Source: Croceibacterium segetis
Lineage (GTDB): Bacteria; Pseudomonadota; Alphaproteobacteria; Sphingomonadales; Sphingomonadaceae
Assembly: GCF_011320115.1 (NCBI RefSeq)
Contig: NZ_JAANOZ010000003.1
Coordinates: forward strand, 248,001-312,000
Direction of reading: 5' to 3'
DNA length: 64,000 nucleotides
Position 1 is the stretch's first letter, and every line of letters starts with the position of its first letter. Positions 24,815-32,533 of this stretch are shown here, one piece after another. The notes under the pieces are model-generated. The model was not told the DNA's origin, did not search any database, and saw only the letters and a list, made by a program, of their open reading frames with translations. Made by a program: the position numbers and the translations under genes.

Positions 24815-26737
24815 ATGATCCGCGCGACGCGGCTGCTGGCGCTGCTCGCCGCGGCGCTGGCGTTCCTCCTGCCGGGAGCGGCTCTCGCCGACGAACGCAT
24901 CCTTTCCTGGCGCAGCGACATCGCCGTGCGCGCCGACGGGGCGCTCGATGTGAGCGAGACCATCCGCGTCAACGTCGAAGGCAACCGGATCCAGCACGGC
25001 ATCTTCCGCGATTTCCCGACCACTTACGGCAAGGACGGACGGCGCGTTCGCGTCGGCTTCGACGTCGCCAGCGTCGAGCGCGACGGCCAGCCCGAGCCAT
25101 ACGACACACAGCGCGGCGGCAACGGCGTGCGCGTCCAGATCGGCTCGGGCGACAAATACCTCGACTATGGCGAGCACTCCTACACCATCCATTACACGAC
25201 GACGCGCCAGCTCGGCTTCTTCGAGGGCTACGACGAGCTCTACTGGAACGTCACCGGCAACGGCTGGGCCTTCCCGATCGACATGGCCGAAGCGCATATC
25301 CGCCTGCCGCAACCTGTGCCGTTCGGTCCCGAGCGCGCAGTCTATACCGGTCCGCAAGGCGCGACCGGATACGCCGCCAAGGTCGTTTCCGAGGGGCCTG
25401 GCGAGATCGTTTTCCGCACCACCGAGCCGCTCGGGCCTTACGAGGGCCTGACGGTGGCGGTGCGCTGGCCCAAGGGCGTGGTCGCCGAACCGCCCAAGCC
25501 GTCGGGCGCACGACTGACGTTGCAGGAACAGGCGCCGCGCGCCGGGGCGCTGGCGGCCTTGCTCGGCCTGCTGGTTTATTACTTCTTCGCCTGGAAGCGC
25601 GCCGGCCGTGGTCCGCGCGCGGGCACGGTGGTGCCGCTGTTCACCCCGCCCGACGCCATGTCCGCCGCGGCGGTCCGCTACGTCAAGCGCATGGGCTTCG
25701 ACGACCGCTGCTTCGCCGCCGCGATCGTCGAGAGCGGCGTGCACCGCGAGCTGAAGCTGGTGGAAAGCGACGAGGGATTCTTCCACAGCAAGAAGACCAC
25801 CCTGGAGAAGACTACCGGACAGGGCGGCCTTCCACCGCCCGAACACGCCATGCTCAGCTCGCTGTTCGCCGGCAGCCACACAATCGAGATGGACAACAAG
25901 AACCACGCCCGCTTCGCCCTCGCGCGCAAGGCCCTGAGCGACGGGCTGGAGGAGATCTACAAGGATAGGACCTTCGTCAGGAACCAGGGCTGGGCGTGGA
26001 TGGGCGTGGCTTTGGTGTTCACCGCGATGTTGCTGATCGCCGCCGCCATCGCCTTCTCGGACTTCTACAGCACCTCGGCGGAGCGTTTCGTGCCGGCGCT
26101 GGGGCTGGCGCTGATGCTCGCCGCCGCGTGGCTCGTCTCCCGTCATCGCAAGGGCTGGGTGAATGGCTTGTCGATTGCCGCGTTGATGCTTGGCGGAATT
26201 GTCCTGTTCGGCATCGCCTTCGTCCGGCTGACCCAGATCGAGCCCGCCGGGACCTGGGCCTGCATGCTGGCCCCGCTGGCGATGCTGCCCCTGGTCCTGT
26301 CGGCTTTCGCCTGGATGAGCGCGCCGACGAAGGAGGGCCGCGCGCTGATGGACCGCATCGCCGGGTTCGAGCAGTACCTCTCGATCACCGAGGAGGACCG
26401 GCTCGAGGCAATGCATCCGCCGGAGAAGACGCCCGAACTGTTCGAACGCTACCTTCCCCATGCCATCGCGCTGGGAGTCGAGAACCGCTGGGCCGACAAG
26501 TTCGCCGCCGTGCTCGCCGCGGCCGAGACGGATCCCACCCGGCAGGGGAGCACGTTCGGCTGGTATTCGGGGCACGGCAACGTCTGGTCCGATCCGGGCC
26601 GGTTCGCCGGCACCGTCGGTTCGTCACTCGCCAGCAGCATCTCCTCGGCATCGACCGCGCCCGGCTCCAGCAGCGGGTCGGGCGGCGGTGGCTCCTCGGG
26701 CGGCGGCGGCGGCGGCGGGGGTGGCGGTGGCTGGTAA
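24815..26737 (+). CDS. DUF2207 membrane protein with Gly/Ser-rich tail
   Basis: A 640-residue protein: signal peptide (ending near GAALADER), a long extracytoplasmic domain of about 220 residues (ILSWRSDIAVRADGALDVSE, IQHGIFRDFPTTY), a membrane helix (AGALAALLGLLVYYFFAWKR), a cytoplasmic segment, then two or three more hydrophobic helices (about 420-530). It ends in a low-complexity tail with a run of eleven glycines before the final Trp. This matches the DUF2207 family, which is usually paired with LemA as here. Function unknown. An in-frame start further upstream lies inside lemA and is not supported. Confidence 0.88.
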   Translation: MIRATRLLALLAAALAFLLPGAALADERILSWRSDIAVRADGALDVSETIRVNVEGNRIQHGIFRDFPTTYGKDGRRVRVGFDVASVERDGQPEPYDTQRGGNGVRVQIGSGDKYLDYGEHSYTIHYTTTRQLGFFEGYDELYWNVTGNGWAFPIDMAEAHIRLPQPVPFGPERAVYTGPQGATGYAAKVVSEGPGEIVFRTTEPLGPYEGLTVAVRWPKGVVAEPPKPSGARLTLQEQAPRAGALAALLGLLVYYFFAWKRAGRGPRAGTVVPLFTPPDAMSAAAVRYVKRMGFDDRCFAAAIVESGVHRELKLVESDEGFFHSKKTTLEKTTGQGGLPPPEHAMLSSLFAGSHTIEMDNKNHARFALARKALSDGLEEIYKDRTFVRNQGWAWMGVALVFTAMLLIAAAIAFSDFYSTSAERFVPALGLALMLAAAWLVSRHRKGWVNGLSIAALMLGGIVLFGIAFVRLTQIEPAGTWACMLAPLAMLPLVLSAFAWMSAPTKEGRALMDRIAGFEQYLSITEEDRLEAMHPPEKTPELFERYLPHAIALGVENRWADKFAAVLAAAETDPTRQGSTFGWYSGHGNVWSDPGRFAGTVGSSLASSISSASTAPGSSSGSGGGGSSGGGGGGGGGGGW

Positions 26738-26794
26738 CCTTGCCGAGGGCCGTCGAAGCGCCTAAATAGGGGACGGCGGGACTGCCCGGCACGC

Positions 26795-26921
26795 GCCGAT
26801 CGAATATCCCTGAGGCTATAAGCAATCCTTGGGAGCTGTCCCTGCCCGGTCCACGGGTTCGTCCTGAGGGCCGGTGCATATGGTTCCCACCTGACGTTAG
26901 GCGTCAGAGGATTTCTCCGGC
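26795..26921 (+). ncRNA. ssrS: Probable 6S RNA
   Basis: This 266-base gap carries no credible protein gene but folds as a 6S-like rod. The closing stem pairs 26795-26814 with 26905-26921 (GCCG/CGGC, GAA/TTC, ATCC/GGAT and CTGA/TCAG, with small bulges). A middle stem pairs TGGGA (26830-26834) with TCCCA. An apical stem pairs CCGGTCC with GGGCCGG and closes on GGG-UUCG-UCC. Unpaired central strands lie between them, and an alternative hairpin CTGACG-ttag-gCGTCAG sits in the 3' half, as described for alphaproteobacterial 6S RNA. The position between zapA and the 5-formyl-THF ligase gene is the classic one. Ends are approximate; a further TGGTGG/CCACCA hairpin follows at about 26930-26953. Confidence 0.6.
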
Positions 26922-27012
26922 TCCGACCCATGGTGGTTCCGCCACTTCCACCAGCTAGAAAATTGACGCTCCGCGCGCCTTCGCCCTACAAGTGGGGCCT
27001 TGAGTGGGGCGG

Positions 27013-27846
27013 ATGGACGTGCAGCGGTTCGGGGTAGTCGAATTCGACCCGGCGCAGCGCCGGTTGACGGTCAAGGGCCGTCCAGTCGAGCTTGACCGTT
27101 CTTCGGCCGCCATTCTCTCGATTCTCGTCGGCGAGGCTCCCGGGGAAGTCGGCAAGGACCGACTTCTCGAAGCCGGTTGGCCGGGCCGCCTGGTGCATGA
27201 AAATTCGCTCGCCAAGGCGATAAGTCGCCTGCGCCAGGCCTTGGGCGCGGATGGCGAAGCGCTCGAGACGGTCCACGGCTACGGCTATCGCTTGGCCGCA
27301 AACGTCGAAACGGGCGCGGCCACCACCCCGCAGCATGCGGCGCACTTGCGCAAGCCGGCCCGCAGCCTGACGGTCCTCGTGCTGACCGCGATCATCGCCG
27401 TGGCGGCATGGGGCGCGATCGAATTCCAGGGCAGCCGCGCGCGCCACGTGGTCAACGGCGAATCGGCCGAATCCGTCGGCCGCGTCCTGTGGGTGGACGA
27501 TCATCCCGACAACAATCTCGACGAACGGCGCTACCTCGAACAGCACAAGATCGCGTTCTACCGCGTCGCCAATACCGAGGAAGCGCTCTCGCTCCTGCAG
27601 ATGTACGCCTATGGCGCGGTGATCTCGGACATGGGCCGCGGCGACCGGCCGCTTGCAGGAATCGACTTGCTCAAAGGAATGCGCGCGCGGGGCGATGGGC
27701 GGCCGTTCATTCTCTACACCGTCTATCCCTCGGACGCGCAGCGCAAGCTGCTCGCCGACTACGGCGGCCAGGGCGTCGCGGCAACGCCCGGCGAGCTCTA
27801 CGCCGCGCTGCTGCCGCTGTTCGGCCAAGCGCCTGTCGCGGACTAG
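27013..27846 (+). CDS. Membrane-anchored winged-helix regulator with degenerate receiver domain
   Basis: About 277 residues. Residues 1-97 form an OmpR/CadC-type winged helix (FDPAQRRLTVKGRPVEL, ENSLAKAISRLRQAL, ETVHGYGYRLAA). A basic stretch HLRKPARS and one hydrophobic helix (119-138) follow. Residues 157-270 resemble a response-regulator receiver: acidic pair D162/D163 (WVDDHPD), candidate phospho-acceptor D206 (VISDMGRG) and T236 (ILYTVYP), but the conserved lysine position reads ATPG, with T258. A winged helix in the cytoplasm plus one membrane span would place the receiver in the periplasm, where no phosphodonor is known. ATG 27013 or GTG 27004 could be the start. Target genes are unknown. 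Confidence 0.78.
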   Translation: MDVQRFGVVEFDPAQRRLTVKGRPVELDRSSAAILSILVGEAPGEVGKDRLLEAGWPGRLVHENSLAKAISRLRQALGADGEALETVHGYGYRLAANVETGAATTPQHAAHLRKPARSLTVLVLTAIIAVAAWGAIEFQGSRARHVVNGESAESVGRVLWVDDHPDNNLDERRYLEQHKIAFYRVANTEEALSLLQMYAYGAVISDMGRGDRPLAGIDLLKGMRARGDGRPFILYTVYPSDAQRKLLADYGGQGVAATPGELYAALLPLFGQAPVAD

Positions 27847-27922
27847 GCCTGGCGGCAAATTCATAACTTTTCAGAACTCGGCAAAGACTCGCCTTCCGTC
27901 GCCGGCCTAGGCCGCTCGCGAC

Positions 27923-28528
27923 ATGAACGCCTCGCCCGATCTCGACGGCCTGCTGCCTTCCGCCCCAATGCTGGCGGCTGCGCTCGACCTGATAGCGGAT
28001 GCGGTGGCGATCGTTCGCGCCGACGGCCGGGTGGTGTTCGCCAACCGCGCGATGCACCGCGCGCTCGACGAACGGCGGCTGCTGGGGATGTACGGAGGGC
28101 GCCTGGCGCCCTGCGATCCGGAGGCGGCGCCATGCTTCGGTCGCATGCTGTGTGCCGCTAGCCGCGGAAAGCCGGTCTCGCCGCTGGCGCTACCCTCCCC
28201 TGGACGACCCGCCACGATCAAGGCCGAGCCGCTCGAGGGGGGAGCGAGGTGGCCGGCCGGCAAAGCCTTGCTGCTCGTCGCGCTCGACGACCCGCAGCGG
28301 CCGCTCCGCGACGGAGTCGACCGCATTGCGCGACAATTCGGACTGACCCCGCGCGAAGCGACCATCGGCGCGCATCTCGCGGCCGGCTGGCGGATCGGCG
28401 AGATTGCTTCGACGATTGGCGTTTCGCGCAACACCGTCCGCTCGCATGCCGCTCTGCTGCGCGAAAAGCTCGGCGAGCACAGCGCGCTGGCGGTGGCGGC
28501 GCGCTTCCGCTCAGCCACCGCAATCTAG
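27923..28528 (+). CDS. LuxR-type transcriptional regulator with PAS-like N-terminus
   Basis: A 201-residue soluble protein. The N-terminal half resembles a truncated PAS domain (LDLIADAVAIVRADGRVVFANRAMHRAL). The C-terminal 65 residues form a LuxR/FixJ-type helix-turn-helix (FGLTPREATIGAHLAAGWRIGEIASTIGVSRNTVRSH in overlapping parts). The sensor ligand is unknown; two cysteines (PCDPEAAPCFGRM) lie in the PAS-like part. It follows the membrane-anchored regulator by 76 bases in the same direction. Only the HTH part is firm. Confidence 0.76.
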   Translation: MNASPDLDGLLPSAPMLAAALDLIADAVAIVRADGRVVFANRAMHRALDERRLLGMYGGRLAPCDPEAAPCFGRMLCAASRGKPVSPLALPSPGRPATIKAEPLEGGARWPAGKALLLVALDDPQRPLRDGVDRIARQFGLTPREATIGAHLAAGWRIGEIASTIGVSRNTVRSHAALLREKLGEHSALAVAARFRSATAI

Positions 28529-28574
28529 TTCGTCAACTCTCGACTCCGTTCCGCCGCGACGGCATGGGGACGCC

Positions 28575-29165
28575 ATGTCCGAACCCGATATCGCCGCGCA
28601 AAAGAAAGAGATCCGCAACCGCTTGCGCAAGGCACGCGTCGAATATGCCGCCGGCTTGCCGCCGGAAATCAGCTCGCTCGTGTTCCACCGTCCGCCGGCG
28701 GCCGTGCTCGAACTAATTCCTGACGACGCGGTGATCGGCCTCTATCGCGCCGATCCGGGCGAGGCTCCGGCCAATTCCTACGCGAAGTTCTTCTTCGAGC
28801 GCGGCCACACCATCGCCCTGCCCTGGCTGGTCGATCTGCAGACGCCGATGATCTTCCGCCAGCACACCGATCCTTACGCCGAAAGCGACCTCGCCAAGGG
28901 TTACTTCGACCTGATGCAGGGCAGCGACGAGGCGCCCGAGGTGGTGCCCGACGTGTTGTTCATGCCCCTCGTCGCCTTCACCGCCGACGGCCACCGGCTC
29001 GGCCAGGGCGGCGGGTTCTACGACAAGTGGCTTGGCGCCCATCCGCAGACGATCCGCTTCGGCCTCGCCTGGGACATGCAGGAGGTGCCCGAATTGCCCA
29101 ACGAGTGGCACGACATGCCGCTGACCGGTGTAATCACCCCTACCCGGCTGCTCGGTCCGTTCTGA
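28575..29165 (+). CDS. 5-formyltetrahydrofolate cyclo-ligase
   Basis: A 196-residue enzyme that converts 5-formyl-THF to 5,10-methenyl-THF using ATP (MTHFS, ygfA/fau family). Landmarks: AAQKKEIRNRLRKAR at the start, DVLFMPLVAFTADGHRLGQGGGFYDKWL for the phosphate-binding loop, and the closing PLTGVITPTRLLGP. A longer upstream reading inside the LuxR-type gene is not supported; the chosen ATG lies after GGGGA. It shares one base with the DUF2842 gene (TGATG). Together with zapA and 6S RNA this is the classic folate-ligase neighbourhood. Confidence 0.92.
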   Translation: MSEPDIAAQKKEIRNRLRKARVEYAAGLPPEISSLVFHRPPAAVLELIPDDAVIGLYRADPGEAPANSYAKFFFERGHTIALPWLVDLQTPMIFRQHTDPYAESDLAKGYFDLMQGSDEAPEVVPDVLFMPLVAFTADGHRLGQGGGFYDKWLGAHPQTIRFGLAWDMQEVPELPNEWHDMPLTGVITPTRLLGPF

Positions 29166-29404
29166 TGCGGACTGAGCCGACACTACGGATCCCGCTCGGC
29201 ATACTGGCGCTGCTGGCTGGACTCGGGGTATATGCGGGCGCGGTGATGTGGGCTTCGCAGTGGATCGGGCAACTGCCGATCTGGGCGCAGACGATCGTCT
29301 ACGTTGTGCTCGGCGTCGCCTGGCTGCTGCCGCTCAGGCGCTTCCTGATCTGGATGGAAACAGGGTCCTGGAAGGTCCCAAGTGGCGCGAGTGACGGGAC
29401 TTGA
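29165..29404 (+). CDS. DUF2842 small membrane protein
   Basis: A 79-residue protein with two membrane helices (LGILALLAGLGVYAGAVMWASQW and IWAQTIVYVVLGVAWLLPL in part) and the conserved ending RRFLIWMETGSW, diagnostic for DUF2842 of alphaproteobacteria. Function unknown. It starts within the stop of the cyclo-ligase gene. Its last codons run into the antisense strand of the tRNA-Asp gene and the stop codon (29402-29404) lies inside that tRNA; the family normally ends near METG, so the extra 11 residues are probably a passive extension. Confidence 0.8.
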   Translation: MRTEPTLRIPLGILALLAGLGVYAGAVMWASQWIGQLPIWAQTIVYVVLGVAWLLPLRRFLIWMETGSWKVPSGASDGT

Positions 29405-29459
29405 ACCCGCGACCTCCGGCGTGACAGGCCGGCACTCTAACCAACTGAGCTACACCCGC
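29383..29459 (-). tRNA. tRNA-Asp (anticodon GTC)
   Basis: On the minus strand: acceptor GCGGGTG (29459-29453) pairs with CACTCGC, followed by discriminator G and an encoded CCA (29385-29383). D-arm AGCTCAGTTGGTTAGAGT, anticodon arm CCGGCCTGTCACGCCGG with anticodon GTC, and T-arm GCGGGTTCAAGTCCCGT are all intact. 77 bases with CCA. It overlaps the 3' end of the plus-strand DUF2842 gene by 22 bases. Confidence 0.97.
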
Positions 29460-29538
29460 GTATTCGCGTTGCACCGCTTGGGAGCCGCGCCACTAAGGCA
29501 GGGGCCGCAGGGTGTCAACGCCCGTGCGGCGGTGTTTT

Positions 29539-30126
29539 TCAGCGCTCGTATTTCCAGTTGCGGCGCTTGCCTTCGGCGAGCCATTCGATCGACGTTGCGA
29601 GGCGCTTGGCCCGGGTCGCGTCCTGCTTGGCCTCGCTGACCCATTCGACGTATTCGCGGCGCTGCGAAGGCGGAAATCCCTCGAACGTCGCGCCAGCCTT
29701 CAGGTTCTCGCGCAGCGCCGCCTCGAAATCCTGCGGCACGGGCAGCTCGGCCTTGGGCTGCGGCTTCCGGACCCGCTTCACCGCGCTGCCCTCGGTATCG
29801 ATCCGCTCGCGCGCCTCGACCAGCTTGGCCGCCAGCTCGGAATCGTTGGGCAGGGCCTTCATCGAATTGAGCTTGCCGTAGCTGCCCATGCCGTCGCGCT
29901 GATCCTGCCGCCCGTCGCCATGGACCATCACCGCGCAATGCGCCTTGAACGCTGCCATCCCGGCGATGTTCTTCCCCTTGTGGGTGAAGTGCGGCATGCC
30001 CCATTTGACCGCCTCGCCGGCGCCGGGAATGGTCTGGTGAACCAGCTCGCGAATATGCCGCAGGATCGGCTTGGCGAAGTCGCCCGCCTTGTCGATGTAG
30101 GCGTCGATGCGCGGATCGCGGCTCAT
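29539..30126 (-). CDS. YdeI / OmdA-like protein with DUF1801 fold
   Basis: A 195-residue cytoplasmic protein. Residues 1-120 show the DUF1801/YdhG-like pattern (DPRIDAYIDKAGDFAKPILRHIRELV, AVKWGMPHFTHKGKNIAGMAAFKAHC). The C-terminal part is the OmdA motif (PQDFEAALRENLKAGATFEGFPPSQRREYVEWVSEAKQ in parts, ending AEGKRRNWKYE). YdeI-type proteins bear on antimicrobial-peptide resistance in enterics, but their molecular role is not established. No operon partner: the E2 gene downstream is 17 bases upstream on the same strand and may be cotranscribed. Confidence 0.87.
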   Translation of the reverse strand: MSRDPRIDAYIDKAGDFAKPILRHIRELVHQTIPGAGEAVKWGMPHFTHKGKNIAGMAAFKAHCAVMVHGDGRQDQRDGMGSYGKLNSMKALPNDSELAAKLVEARERIDTEGSAVKRVRKPQPKAELPVPQDFEAALRENLKAGATFEGFPPSQRREYVEWVSEAKQDATRAKRLATSIEWLAEGKRRNWKYER

Positions 30127-30143
30127 CGGGCGACTATACCACG

Positions 30144-31472
30144 TCAGCCGGCGAGCAAAAGTACCGGTGTCTCGAGCAGCTTCTTGACCGCCTGAACGAA
30201 GGCAGCGGCATCGTAGCCGTCGACCACGCGATGGTCGCAGCTGATCGACAGGTTCATCAGCTTGCGTTTCTCGATCCGCTCGCCGCCCATACCGTCGGGG
30301 ACGAACATCGGCCGCTCCACGATCCGATTGGGTCCGATGATCGCCACTTCGGGGCGGTTGATTACCGGCGTCGAGGCAATGCCGCCGAGCGGGCCGAGCG
30401 AGGTAACCGTGAGCGTCGAGCCGGAGAGTTCGTCCGACTTCGCGGTGCCGGCCCGAGCGGCTTCGGCAAGCCGGGCGATCTCGCTAGCCAGTTGCCACAG
30501 GTTCTTGCCTTGCGCGTCGCGGATCACCGGGACCATCAGGCCGGCATCGGTCATCGTCGCCACGCCGAGGTGGACCGAGCCGGAACGACTGACGACATTC
30601 GCCTCGTCGTCGTAGCGCGCGTTGATCATCGGGAACTCGGGCAGCGCGCGGCAGATCGCGGTGATCAGCAGCGGCAGCAAGGTGAGCTTCGGTTTTTCGC
30701 CCCGGTTGGCGTTGAGATCGGCGCGCAGCTTATCGAGATCGGTCACGTCGCATTCCTCGACATACGAGAAGTGCGGGATGTGGCGCTTGGACGCGGCCAT
30801 GTTCTCGGCGATGCGCCGGCGCAGGCCGATGACCTTGACCTGCTCGTCGCGCATCGCCTTGCCGGCCGGAGCGTAGCCCTTGGCACCGCTGTAGGAGAGG
30901 AACGCGTCGAGATCCGCGTGGCGCACGCGGCCGTCCTCCGCCGCGCGGACCTCGGCGAGATCGATGCCGAGTTCCTTCGCGCGGGCGCGGACTGCGGGAC
31001 TGGCGAGGACTTTGCCGCTGGATTGGCTGGCAACAGGCGGCGCCGATTTGGCGACGGGCGCAGGTTTCGGGGCGGGCGCAGGTTTCGGGGCGGGTGCAGG
31101 CGCGGGCGCCGGCTCAAGCTCTCCGGCTTCCTCGATCGCCTTCTCGACATGCTCGGCCTCGGGAGTCTCGGCGTCGATCTGCTCCCGGACCACCTCGGCC
31201 TTCGGCGCCGGCGCCTCGTCGGGCAATTCACCCTCGGTCTCGATCACCACCAGCGGGCTGCCGATGGCGATCACGTCGCCCGCCTCGCCGGCGACTTCGA
31301 CGATCGTCCCGGCCACCGGGCTTTCCATCTCAACCGTCGCCTTGTCGGTCATCATGTCGGCTAGGCGGCCGTCTTCCTCGACCCTGTCGCCGACCTTGAC
31401 GTGCCAGGCGACGATTTCGGCCTCGGCGATGCCTTCGCCGATGTCGGGCAATTTGAAGGTAAAGCGAGCCAT
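30144..31472 (-). CDS. bkdB: Branched-chain 2-oxoacid dehydrogenase E2 (dihydrolipoyl acyltransferase)
   Basis: A 442-residue E2. N-terminal lipoyl domain (1-80) with lipoylated Lys44 in MTDKATVEM; an Ala-Pro linker, coded partly by an imperfect tandem DNA repeat at about 31062-31110; an E1/E3-binding domain (about 140-175, SPAVRARAKELGIDLAEV); and the acyltransferase core ending in the catalytic SCDHRVVDGYDAA. It carries acyl groups from branched-chain keto acids to CoA. The ATG shares one base with the E1 beta stop (TAATG). No lipoamide dehydrogenase (E3) gene is in this cluster. Confidence 0.95.
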   Translation of the reverse strand: MARFTFKLPDIGEGIAEAEIVAWHVKVGDRVEEDGRLADMMTDKATVEMESPVAGTIVEVAGEAGDVIAIGSPLVVIETEGELPDEAPAPKAEVVREQIDAETPEAEHVEKAIEEAGELEPAPAPAPAPKPAPAPKPAPVAKSAPPVASQSSGKVLASPAVRARAKELGIDLAEVRAAEDGRVRHADLDAFLSYSGAKGYAPAGKAMRDEQVKVIGLRRRIAENMAASKRHIPHFSYVEECDVTDLDKLRADLNANRGEKPKLTLLPLLITAICRALPEFPMINARYDDEANVVSRSGSVHLGVATMTDAGLMVPVIRDAQGKNLWQLASEIARLAEAARAGTAKSDELSGSTLTVTSLGPLGGIASTPVINRPEVAIIGPNRIVERPMFVPDGMGGERIEKRKLMNLSISCDHRVVDGYDAAAFVQAVKKLLETPVLLLAG

Positions 31473-32533
31473 TATGCCCCCAGCAGCTTGTCGAGCGCTT
31501 CGCCAATGCGAACCGGTCCGGGGAAGTAAGCCCATTCGAGGCTGTGCGGATAGGGAGTGTCGAACCCGGTGACGCGCTCGACCGGCGCTTCGAGGTGGTA
31601 GAAGCAGCGTTCCTGCACCAGCGCCGCCAGTTCGGCGCCGAAGCCGCTGGTCCGCGTCGCCTCGTGCACCACCATGCACCGCCCGGTCTTTTCGACCGAC
31701 TTTTCAATCGCTTCGATGTCGAGTGGGACAAGCGTTCTCAGGTCGAGGATTTCGGCATCGACGCCCTTCTCCCGGCATACCGCCTCGGCGACATGGACCA
31801 TCGTGCCGTAGGCGAGCACGGTCAGCGCTTGTCCTTCCCGCACCATGCGCGCCTTGCCGAGCGGGATCGAATAGTAACCCTCGGGCACCTTGGCATCGGG
31901 GTGATCCTTCCACGGCTTGGTCGGGTGGTCGTAATAGCCGTCGAACGGGCCGTTGTAGATCCGCTTGGGCTCGAAGAAGATCACCGGGTCGTTGTCCTCG
32001 ATCGCCGCGATCAGCAGCCCCTTGGCGTCGTGCGGGGTGCTGGGGACGACAGTCTTGAGGCCGGAGACGTGAGTGAAGATTGCCTCGGGGCTCTGGCTAT
32101 GCGTCTGCCCGCCGAAAATGCCGCCGCCGAATGGGCTGCGCACGGTCATCGGCGCGATAAACTCGCCCGCCGAACGATAGCGCAGCCGTGCCGCTTCGCT
32201 GATCAGCTGGTCGAGCCCCGGATAAATGTAGTCGGCGAACTGGATTTCAGGAACCGGGCGCAGGCCATAGGCACCCATCCCGACCGCCACGCCAATGATC
32301 CCGCACTCGCTGATCGGCGTGTCGAACACCCGCGTCTTGCCGTATTTCTCCTGCAGGCCGGCCGTGCAGCGAAAGACGCCGCCGAAATAGCCGACATCCT
32401 CGCCCATCACGATCACGTCGGGATCGCGCTCGAGCATGATGTCGAGCGCGTCGTTGATCGCCTCGATCATGTTGAGGCTACGGGTCGGCGCCTCCGCCAG
32501 GCTGACGGCGTCGGAATCTACGACTGAGGCCAC
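31472..32533 (-). CDS. bkdA2: Branched-chain 2-oxoacid dehydrogenase E1 beta subunit
   Basis: A 353-residue transketolase-like subunit from a GTG start at 32531-32533, preceded by AAAGG and overlapping the E1 alpha stop by 16 bases. Landmarks: VIVMGEDVGYFGGVFRCTAGL, RVFDTPISECGIIGVAVG, MTVRSPFGGGIFGGQTHSQSPEA and ILDLRTLVPLDIEAI. The FRCT...YGGG-like signature favours the branched-chain enzyme over pyruvate dehydrogenase. It forms the alpha2-beta2 E1 with the upstream gene product and uses thiamine diphosphate. Confidence 0.95.
   Translation of the reverse strand: MASVVDSDAVSLAEAPTRSLNMIEAINDALDIMLERDPDVIVMGEDVGYFGGVFRCTAGLQEKYGKTRVFDTPISECGIIGVAVGMGAYGLRPVPEIQFADYIYPGLDQLISEAARLRYRSAGEFIAPMTVRSPFGGGIFGGQTHSQSPEAIFTHVSGLKTVVPSTPHDAKGLLIAAIEDNDPVIFFEPKRIYNGPFDGYYDHPTKPWKDHPDAKVPEGYYSIPLGKARMVREGQALTVLAYGTMVHVAEAVCREKGVDAEILDLRTLVPLDIEAIEKSVEKTGRCMVVHEATRTSGFGAELAALVQERCFYHLEAPVERVTGFDTPYPHSLEWAYFPGPVRIGEALDKLLGA

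Noticed and set aside
24728-26575. Minus-strand frame of 615 codons across DUF2207
   Set aside because: Shadow of a well-supported membrane protein; composition is Gly/Arg/His-rich and no domain is seen.
31062-31110. Tandem DNA repeat as a mobile or regulatory repeat
   Set aside because: It lies in frame in the Ala-Pro linker of E2 and encodes a normal flexible linker.
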